DNA of 64,000 nt from Pempheris klunzingeri (Eukaryota; Chordata; Actinopteri; Acropomatiformes; Pempheridae). Shown piece after piece: positions 55,501-64,000 of the stretch. Position 1 is the stretch's first letter; every line of letters starts with the position of its first letter. The translations under genes and the position numbers were made by a program. The stretch spans positions 9,759,501 to 9,823,500 of the forward strand of contig NC_092024.1 in assembly GCF_042242105.1 (NCBI RefSeq), in the 5' to 3' direction. The notes under the pieces were generated by a model. The model was not told where the DNA came from and made no database searches. It was given only the letters and a program-made list of their open reading frames with translations.

Positions 55501-58500
55501 AACCAGATGCAGCAGATCAACTATTCTGGGATCGTTTTTCCAGCCCGCCAGTTTGCTGGTGCTTGAAAAGTGCACTCTCACCTAAAATAGCCCCCAAGTC
55601 TGGAAGAGATGCGCTGCATGTGGCTATAATGTTGGCATATTCAACCCTGGCCTGACCCCTTCTCTGAGGAGAGATAATGAGAGACTGGCAGGCTTCTGTA
55701 TTTTGCTATCACCCAAAAGGAGGAAATCTTATTATTATTGTTATTATTATTATTACTTGTTAGAACTTGAAATAAATGTTTAATACCAGGTTTTAATGTA
55801 TATAGTAGAGAGGGAGAGGCAGTATACCCATAATGCATGAGGTTGGTTATATATCGTCTATGTATAACAGGATCCTCAAGGAGTGAAAGACCACAGTTTA
55901 TAGAAGAGATACACTGGTTTAGGATAGTTTGAAATATATAGACGTGTTTTTACATATTCTCATTTGACGCAGAATGAATTGCCTGGCTTGATTACAGTGT
56001 GGTCAGAATTTCAAAATATTGTGTTACGCCCAAATACACTCAGTTCATCATGCGTGTCATGAGATGGGATAGCTGGTGTGGATTGGTTTGGCCCCAACTG
56101 TCTATAATATGTTCTGACATGATAAAAACGGCATAAACAATATCCGTTTCACAAAATTCCCTTTTGTGTGTGCGTGCAAACCATGCAGCCTATTTAGATT
56201 AGATTAGATTGTACTAGGAGATGCAATTACAGTAGGAGGATACATCTCTTATTTGCCTCAACAATATTTTTAGTTTTTTAGTTAGTACCTGACAAAATGA
56301 ATAGCTCATAAGAGCTACTCTTTAGTGAGATGACAGGGTTTCTTGGTATTCTGTATGACAGCAAGTTTAGATTTTTGGAGGGAGAGAAGTGGTACCAGAT
56401 GTGATCGGGATACTTCACAGCTCGGCCAGTTTGTGCAGCGCAGACAAGATAATTTGTCCTCAATTACAGGCTCTTTCTTCTCACATCAGTCATGTGGCTG
56501 AACACTTGTTGAGCTTAAGTTTGTGATTCTTCACACTGAGAGCTCTAGTGCTGACAGACATTGTGTAGTCAAAGCAGCTCGTCTCTGCAGGAAGGCTTTT
56601 TCCAGACAAAGCTGATGAAAAATGTAAATTTTTAAAGAACTTTTTTGTTAGGTTATAACGAATAGGGATGGGTTTTCATGTAATCTCACTGGTTTTCTTT
56701 GTCTGGCTGAAAATACATGTAAAAAAACATTTGTTGGTATTTGTTTTTTATTATTGGTTTTATAAGTTAAAGATTTGTACCCTTATTTAGTAGCACAGTT
56801 ATTTGTTTCCACAGTGTCTAGCATATGTCTGTCCAGCATTGCACAGTTCTTTGTTCTCTTGTGAGCAAATTAGACTTTGATTGCTAAGGGCCATTGTAGC
56901 AGACAGGGGAACAATATCCAATATCAAGTCTGTTTGACTGAATAGCTCTTTCTCCTGCTTATCTGGGAAAAAGTAGCCGGTTTAGAAAATTGCTGACACA
57001 CTCTGGTTAACCATTAAATGCCAGCTCTTTGTAATACAGGTGTGCCTCAGAACAGGGCATGCCTTACAACTCTGCAGTTGCTTCAAAGTTCAGTTTACTA
57101 TAACAGCATTTGTGACTCCTCATGAGATCTTGCTTCACATGCCTGTCTAATTTAGACTTGTGTGTCCACCTTGGAATAATATTGCAGTGCTTGTTGTGTT
57201 GGATAATCCAAGGCTATAATTTCTCTAGAAACTGTGACAGACAAGACTTATTGCCTCCAAAGTGGATGCTCTCAGTTAAAAAGCCAAATAAATGTCTGTC
57301 CATCAGAGTGTGTAAGCAATCTCATATGAGCTCTCTTAAATTGTTGACACGAGGAGTTCTATCCACAAAACCACCAAACTTGGAATTTTTGAAAGATATT
57401 TTTCTTTACTTCCCCAAAATACAAAACGGTACATTGTTCAATGCAAAAATGTTTCACAATGTGTTATTGTCATAACATATACAAGAAAAAGGGGCAGTCA
57501 TATCCAGTTTAAAATGGAAGATGCCAAAACAGATATACAGTGCAGACATACCCACAAACATTGCTGTTTCTGTTTGGACATACATAGAATTCTAAATCTA
57601 TTGCTAGAAGCAGGACACTTGTGGTTCGTGTATTTTGCAGCATGACCCGTGGGGAACTTAGGAATTCGACTGGTTCTTGGTTTGCCCCACAGCCTTTCTT
57701 AGTACCCCCCCCCCACCCCCCACCCCCCCACCCCCCTCCCCTGCTAACACACTGAGGCTCTGTCCTGACTCTCTCCTCTCCAGACCTGAGGAAAGTGGAC
57801 CTGGATTGTCCACACAAATCTCAGTTTGCAGTTTGCGTGCTTACATGTACGTGCGTTTCCCTTTACTTGTGTGCCAGTGTATGTGAGATACAAGCATGTA
57901 TTTTTCATGTGTCGGGGGTCTGTTTGGTCAGAAGGTAGTGTTTAAACCCTCATCAGGACTTTTGCTGCAGTTAATGGATGTCTCTGGTCCTCCTCCCTCG
58001 ACACCCCCTGCATATGTGGAAGTATCACGTTACCCTTTACCACTTTCCCTCTCATGCGCCACTCACCAGAGCATCGGACTCTGATTTGCAGCTAAGAAAA
58101 CAGCCTGCTCTGGCTTTTTTTTTTTCCTCCTGAGGTCTTGGACCTGTGGCCTGGCTTGGTCTGCAGCCCAACCTGCTGGCTGACTTTTATTGGAAGCAGA
58201 GTTAAGTGTTTGTTTTCACTGCATTGTTGGGAATGAGAGATGGGGGGTACCTTGGTCTACCTTTGAGTGGGGCCTCTGGGATGCGTGCGGAGGATAAATT
58301 GCCCTCTGCACACAATAGATTGGCAAGCACGCCAAGAGCCAAGACATCACAGCTCGAGGACCTTGGATTCTAGCCGCAGCTTTTCTTTTCTTAAACACAA
58401 ACCTCTTAAGTCTTAACAGCCGTCTTCAGTGCTGTGCTGTGTGGTTTGGGGCATTACAATAGCAAAGGAGGAAAGCAAAAGAAGGTGAAATTGTCCAGCT

Positions 58501-58850
58501 TGACATCAGACATCAGAGTTCAATTATTAACTTTACCCACCTCTGCAAGGGGTGAACATAAAGCGAATATTAACTTTGTGTAGTTGGCTTTTCTCTTGTT
58601 TAACCTGTCAAGTGAGTAGACACAATGTGGTGCTCGACAGTACACTCCTTATCCCTAGAAAACTGCTGTAATGTCTGCAGCAAAAAGCATCGCATTTTGC
58701 TGAAATAGTAAATACAGGCACAAGTTTTCATCCTTTCCATCAGTCTGTTCAGTGTGGTAGTTTTCCTCTTTTAAAACAGAGGTGCTGTAAGTTCACTCCA
58801 AAGGTCGTTTGTCATTACCTGGTACCCAGGGATCATAAAATCGGATATCT
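52506..58850 (+). other. dnajc17 last intron, part before the nested gene
   Basis: No dnajc17 exon was found. Contents: a (TTA)n run at about 55730-55756, a short ATTAG repeat at about 56195-56213 and a C-rich tract at 57704-57741. The sequence otherwise looks like unconstrained intron. Confidence 0.6.
57704..57741. repeat. C-tract array (G-quadruplex/i-motif potential)
   Basis: Blocks of 10, 6, 7 and 6 C separated by single A, then T and CCCC. The - strand therefore has four or more long G blocks, with G-quadruplex potential. Confidence 0.85.
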
Positions 58851-58854
58851 CCAG

Positions 58855-58860
58855 TTTATT
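58855..58860 (-). terminator. polyadenylation signal of the nested CRIB gene
   Basis: AATAAA on the - strand, about 140 bases after the stop codon of the CRIB-domain gene. Confidence 0.55.
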
Positions 58861-58998
58861 GGAACAATAACCACTCCTTGAGGATATTAGTTTGTATGTA
58901 AAATCAGGAGTGCGCCCTACAAAACAGTTGAAGTTAGATCTCTTCTCCATGCAACAAGAGTCCTTTTTAGTAAAGTATCGTTTAGCAAACTATCTTGT

Positions 58999-59622
58999 TT
59001 AGTTGTGCAGTTTGTCCATCACCTGTAGAACATCATCCAGGATTGAAGGGCCCAGGTCGAGGCTGAAGGAAAAGCCACTGTCCTCGTCCTTTTGCCCTCC
59101 ATCGGTTTTGTCACAGGTGTCTGTGGAGTCTCCATCCTTGTCTGAACTCAGGCTGCCCCGTCCAGGGCCAAGAGTCTGACTGGAAGAAACATTTTTCCCT
59201 CGTTGGTTCCCATCCTCCTTTTCCATCTCTTCGTCTCCTTCCTCTCTGTCCAGAAGTGGCATAGAGCTGCATTTCTTTCTCTTCTGGGACCTATTGTGCT
59301 GGTGCCCCAGAGACCAGTCAGGGCTGTCTGAGCCCTCTGCCTCATCCAGGTTCAGACGCGGGGGCTTGGGTGGTGGCGAGCAGGCCAGGAAGAGATTCTG
59401 CTCGCTCTGGGAGCTTTGTAGAAGCAGATTGTGGCCCATTTTCAAAAAGGAAAGGTCTCCGAAGCTGTCTGTATGGGCATCGTTGCCGATATGTGAGATG
59501 TGGCGGAAATCAGCCAGTGGCAGGCTAATCATGTTGACAGACAGCACCTCCCTGCGCTTGGAGTTCCTGCTGGGCCAACGACCAGAGGATGGCTTTCTGT
59601 AGAGTGACGCTCTAAGTGGCAT
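58999..59622 (-). CDS. CRIB-domain, Borg/CDC42EP-like protein nested in dnajc17
   Basis: Intronless 207-codon ORF. Residues 32-46 read ISLPLADFRHISHIG, which carries every key position of the CRIB consensus (ISxPxxxFxHxxHxG), so it should bind GTP-loaded Cdc42-type GTPases. FGDLSFL follows, as in CDC42EP proteins. PPPKPPRLNLDE at about 83-94 and DLGPSILDDVLQVMD near the C-terminus match conserved Borg blocks. The middle is charged and Ser-rich. The ATG at 59620-59622 has a good context (GCCAAGATG), and family members also start MPxxxxxYxK. Human C15orf62 lies inside DNAJC17 on the opposite strand, and from memory has the PPKPPRL and C-terminal Borg blocks without a CRIB. This gene is therefore the likely fish counterpart with the CRIB kept. 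CDC42EP2 or CDC42EP3 orthology is the alternative. Confidence 0.85.
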   Translation of the reverse strand: MPLRASLYRKPSSGRWPSRNSKRREVLSVNMISLPLADFRHISHIGNDAHTDSFGDLSFLKMGHNLLLQSSQSEQNLFLACSPPPKPPRLNLDEAEGSDSPDWSLGHQHNRSQKRKKCSSMPLLDREEGDEEMEKEDGNQRGKNVSSSQTLGPGRGSLSSDKDGDSTDTCDKTDGGQKDEDSGFSFSLDLGPSILDDVLQVMDKLHN

Positions 59623-61580
59623 CTTGGCAGATCTGGTTGCGATAGACTTAAATGTTTTTATATATGAATCCTTTGGAAGTGGTGAAGCTTAAAAACATAA
59701 TGCCATCTGCAACAAAACAAACAAAAGGAAAGAGAAATTATAATTTGAGAAATGGTAGTCTAATATCAAATGTCCCGTGAAGGTAATTTTTTGCGACACT
59801 GCATTATAATTCCATTTCTGCAATCATGCAGATTTATCTCTCATCTTGCTAGAATACGGAGCACGTCTGTGCTTGTCATGTAATTCTACACCAGATGTAA
59901 GCATTGGACTCTATCAGTCAGCAGCGATTGTTCAGAGACTGCACCTGCTCCGCTTGATTTTGATTTAATGAAATTCAGCACTATTTGGCAGCAGAGAGGT
60001 ATTTGCAACAAGGCTTTGAAGCTTTCATTTCTAAATATTTACAGGTCAAATCCCTGTTTTTTCCCAGAAATGCAGGTGTGGTCTGCTGCCTACAAGAAAG
60101 GAAGTCCATTAGCGTTCTTAAGACTTCCAGTAACAAAAGCAACACAAATCCAGATTCCCACATGATAATTATTGTCTTGCGTGTCAGTGAATCGTATCTC
60201 TTCACATACTGTTTTGGGAGAACGTGAGGTTTAACTGTAATTTCTGTCAGAAATGATGTTTGATAACTCCACATGGAAACACATGTTTATGATTTTGTGA
60301 AACAGACAAATAGCTGATGGACGCAGTCCGTTTATTTTGCTGTGGTTTGAGAGTTATGCAGTGACTCTGGATGTGGAAGTTCATAAAATGAAATATTTTT
60401 GCTCCATAAATAACATCACACTGTTGACATTTCATTTCAAAAGAAGTTATCCGTTTGGTAATGTCTGTTTATATTATTAAAATTCAATTCCACCATCAGA
60501 TCTTGAAAATGTCATACTGACATTACATCTCAGTATGACATTTTCAAGCTACATAACATAACATACATACTGAAACAATACAGTAACGCTTAAAATGGAA
60601 GTCAAACTTGGTCAGAAAAAGAAACTTGTTTTGCGTTCCGTGACCTGTAATCATTTTATTAAGCAGAACAGAACTCACTTAATCAACACTGGCATGTCGA
60701 TTAGATAATCTGCTCAGTGATTTTATGGTCTCCCATACCCCTTTGCCCACATTAGATCTGTGTTCGTGACTTGAAACACTCACTCTGTAAATTTGTAAGC
60801 CACTACAGCAAACAGGTTTTGTTGGCCTGTAAAGGCTTTACTGGCACTTTAGTAGCAGCGGGAGGTTGGAGAGTGCGGACACATCGGCATTCCTTTCCAA
60901 ACATGTCAGTTTGGCCAAGGAGGAGTCTTAGGATTTCAGCCCTGAGTATCATGTTCAGGAAACACTTCACGGCCAAGTAAAGATTAAAGAAGCTCATTAA
61001 AACAGATTGACCAAGAAACTTTCTTTAAATCATCTTCCTCAATGCTGCCATAAATCCATTTTCAGACAGATGAGGGATCCGTCTGATTAAAACCCCAATT
61101 TCAAGATTTCTCTTTACATGCAGTTGTCTGTCTAGTAGGATAAATAACAATAGAATTGCCAAACATTGATTAGTTAGTTCTTACCTGTGCTGCTGAGCAA
61201 ATACAGGATATTTGAATCCCACACATGCACACACGCCTCTGTCAGGAAACTAGGCAGCGTCTACTTGCACACCCTGATAAACTCTTCCTTGACATGATTG
61301 GACTTGTTCAGCTGTTGCAGAGAACACCTCACTGCACAGCCTTGAGACAGAAAAACAGGGCGAGTTAAAATGGTATTTTCCCCAATGACACAAACATCCG
61401 ATTTTAGCATTTAACTGCCAACAGAGCGTCTCTTACCTGTTTGACTATGCTGCTGCTTAGGTGAGGATTTTCAGTCCTTGGGCATTTGATCCTTTTTCCT
61501 TTTTTTCCCCTTGCTAATCCTTCCCAGTGTAAACTCCCTCTTGCACTGCAGAGCTCTCCAGGTGTGTTGCCAGTGAAAGT
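59623..61580 (-). other. 5' non-coding region of the nested CRIB gene
   Basis: An acceptor (TTTGTTTTGTTGCAG) before 59706 suggests that the coding exon starts there. Upstream, on the - strand, CAG|GTAAGAAC (exon end 61185) and CAG|GTAAGAGA (exon end 61437) are strong donors and may end 5' UTR exons. The exon ending at 61437 could extend to about 61560. Two short upstream ORFs would lie in the leader at 59706-59623. All of this needs transcript support. The 19-bp inverted repeat at 60.5 kb lies in the putative intron. Confidence 0.4.
60502..60548. repeat. 19-bp perfect inverted repeat, 9-base loop
   Basis: CTTGAAAATGTCATACTGA and TCAGTATGACATTTTCAAG are exact reverse complements with CATTACATC between them. 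No terminal-repeat transposon structure or target duplication was seen around it. Confidence 0.85.
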
Positions 61581-64000
61581 ATGCTTGGCCTAATAAGTAA
61601 GCCAGGTGAGGTCAGAGTACAAGAGCATTCAGACATCCAGGTGGAGGCTTTTCTTCTTTTTTTTTTTTTTTTGTTTGTTAAGGCTTTTGTTAGTTTACAT
61701 TTGCAGGCATCCTACATAAGAATAGTTGCCAGTCGTCAGATGATATCATCCTGGTTGCGGCGTGAGTTGGTCCTTAAGTCATAAGTGTTAAACTAAGTCC
61801 TGCCTGTTGATTGGCTGCAGCCGTTACCTGTGAAAGAGTGGGCGTGATTAATTTAATTCCTGTGATAATGAGAGAGACCCAATTGTGGGAGAAACTACAA
61901 TGAACAGCTAATTCAAATAGCTGTATGAGTTTCAGAGAGGGGAGAGAGGCTGGGTTTGAAGAGGTTAGTGACGTATAGCAGGTTGCGTTTCAGAGTATGC
62001 GTGTGTTTTCTAGATTGTGTGCTAAAAGGAAGTCATAGTCATTGAGCAAACAGGTCAGTCACCCAGAGGAGGGGGTTAACTGATCTCTAATCTCCACGTC
62101 ATTGTCTCTCTGCTCTGCTGATTTCCTGATTTCCTGCTTACTGTTGGCTTGTCTAAAGCCCCAAAAGTCCAACCCACTCCACAGGCCCTTCTGCCTGACT
62201 GGAGGCCTATAGCTTCTCTATGTAATCACAGAACACTATCGCACACAGACATGTATGTACAGGCATGCTGGGTTGCACAAGAGGGATAACTTGTTGCGTT
62301 TTCAATTCTCACGCCTCCAGCATGTTGTCTTTGCCTTTGGAATGCAATAGCAATACAATAATGAAAATTGTGTCAGAACAGCAAACTTTTTTTCTGCTCT
62401 ATGGAACTTGTTTGAGTTAAAAGCACTTTGTTGTGCTCTCACAGCCAGTAATTGGTACTTGGTTGCCTTATGGTTGTCTGTGTCCCCATGTTTAATGAGG
62501 ATATATTAAATGACCAACACCCCATCATGCTCTAATATAAGTCTTACAATGAACACTGTGTTTCAAGAGAAAAGGAGGACACGGCTGCGGATCCCTTTGT
62601 CCAGACTCTCAATGCCTCTCCTTGTTCACTAAAATTAAACATGCCAAGTGTGAAGGAAATGGACAAATGGTATCTTTCATTTCTTCTCTTCTTCCACTCT
62701 CTTGTTCTCCCACTCTGCACTCCAGTGCCAGAACAGACAGCAAGACCAGACACAATTACTCATGCAAATGAAATTATCATAACATTTACTCAAGACTGAA
62801 ACAGAACATTTTACAACATTTCTCTTCTGAGAAACCTCCTCATTCCTTCCACCTACAACCCCAAATCTGCTTTCATGCTAGAAGACAATCAGGGTTAAGA
62901 GCTAGTGTTATCTGCGGTATTTGGGAATGACCTCACAAGACCTGCCGTCTGACCAAGGCTGGGCTAATTCTCTTGGTTGTGTTGTCATGCTATGAAGCCT
63001 CTGGGCTGATGCGTTTAGCCCTAGCTGGATTTCTGTATAAGCCTCTTTTCTAAGGCCTGACCATAGCGGGCAGTGTGGTTTGATGTAGCTATGCTGGGAC
63101 TGAAATCTGGGATGCTGCGTGTTTTTGTTGTTGCAGGATAAAAAGTGTTTCCAGATATTGCTTTGACTGGCGCTAGAAGCCCAAACTGAGGCTTTGGTGG
63201 ATATTCTTCTGGCCCTTTGTTGTGTGTTCTCCAGCTTCCGCTGTATCGAGGCCCTTAGACAGCCAGCATTTAGACTAGATTTACAGCTAGAACGGTCTGA
63301 TTCTTTTATATGAAAAACATTTTTCGATGACGACAAACATAGGACGTGCTATACTTAAAACTAAGCTTGTAGTTCATCCGTGAATTATCCAGAGTATGAA
63401 AAGCACGAGACCAGACAGTCTGTTCCTTGTTTGGAATTGGACAGTCCACTGCAGTTTGTAGTAGCTACTCTTTCTAACGTCCTTTCATGAATTCTGCAAC
63501 TTTGCATTTGTCATCATCCCAACCGTTGTCGTCACCGTTTGTCTCCAAAGTTTATGACTCAGTGATGAGCTTTTTGAAGGCGCTCCAACAGAAACTTGGC
63601 AGTCTGGCTGCTGAGAGGATGTGCAGACACTCAGTTGCATGACTGCTCCATGACAGAGATCTGACAACAGCGAAACTCCAGGTGTTGTGTTATTGAATAC
63701 CAAGTGCAGACTGATTAGCACATGACAAAGCTTACAGTAGCCTCTAATCAACAAAGTAACGTCACATCAGATCCAAGACAGTGAGGAGGTGATTGGGCTG
63801 GATAAAGGAGAGACACAAGAGAAATGTCTGAAGACATAATGGTGTTTATTAATGGCAAATTATTCTATAACAATGTAAAATGGCTTACTTTCTAATACTT
63901 TGTCCTACAATGGACTCTGTTTATCTATCAGAGATGTTTTCTTACTTCTTAAAAGATTTTTTAAGGGGATTTCTAGTGGGCTATGGGTGGAAAATGGAAG
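61581..64000. other. right end of the window, dnajc17 last intron
   Basis: No coding exon was recognised on either strand. The ORFs seen are short and have no family match. The missing last exon of dnajc17 is expected to lie beyond the right edge. A T-run lies at about 61659-61672. Confidence 0.55.

Overview
The window is vertebrate nuclear DNA, almost certainly from a ray-finned (teleost) fish. The genes are intron-rich with GT-AG splicing. The predicted proteins match vertebrate families over their full lengths. The adss1 N-terminus looks fish-like, and the interspersed repeats (an 'AGGGCTGC...ATCGATTAATC' type MITE, a SINE-like tail ending in GGATGGATGG, Helitron remnants) are typical of teleosts. 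No prokaryotic gene structure is present. I assembled multi-exon genes by hand from the sequence, checking reading phase at every junction; the family matches rest on remembered vertebrate proteins, not on a database search.

Layout. (1) 1-1245, + strand: the 3' part of the intronless zbtb42 coding region with four C2H2 zinc fingers, followed by a long 3' UTR. (2) About 4.7-9.75 kb: a gene-poor interval with microsatellites, a MITE remnant and an unusual (GT)n / G32 / palindrome block. (3) 9.9-12.9 kb, - strand: siva1 (4 exons, 170 aa), with a duplicated CCAAT/E-box promoter. (4) 13.9-18.0 kb, - strand: adss1 (13 exons, 456 aa). (5) 18.8-27.8 kb, - strand: inf2 (21 coding exons, 1257 aa) with DID, polyproline FH1, FH2 and a WH2/DAD-like segment. 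Its 5' non-coding part probably reaches 31 kb. (6) 31.5-38.0 kb: a spacer holding a broken Helitron Rep gene. (7) 38.2 kb to beyond the right edge, + strand: dnajc17, ten exons seen; the last exon lies outside the window. (8) 59.0-59.6 kb, - strand: an intronless CRIB-domain (Borg/CDC42EP-like) gene nested in the last intron of dnajc17.

Context. zbtb42, siva1, adss1 and inf2 belong to the block that in human lies on 14q32.33. dnajc17 with its nested gene corresponds to human 15q15.1. A linkage junction therefore falls between inf2 and dnajc17. AKT1, which sits between SIVA1 and ZBTB42 in human, is not found, and zbtb42 has the opposite orientation to that expected. The genes do not form a pathway. 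siva1 is pro-apoptotic, adss1 makes AMP in muscle, inf2 remodels actin, dnajc17 is a nuclear co-chaperone/splicing factor, and the Borg-like protein should bind Cdc42-type GTPases. I saw no CRISPR array, tRNA or rRNA gene, and nothing I would call a new multi-gene system. The most interesting items are the nested CRIB gene, the 41-bp promoter duplication of siva1, and a possible CAAX-type alternative end of inf2.
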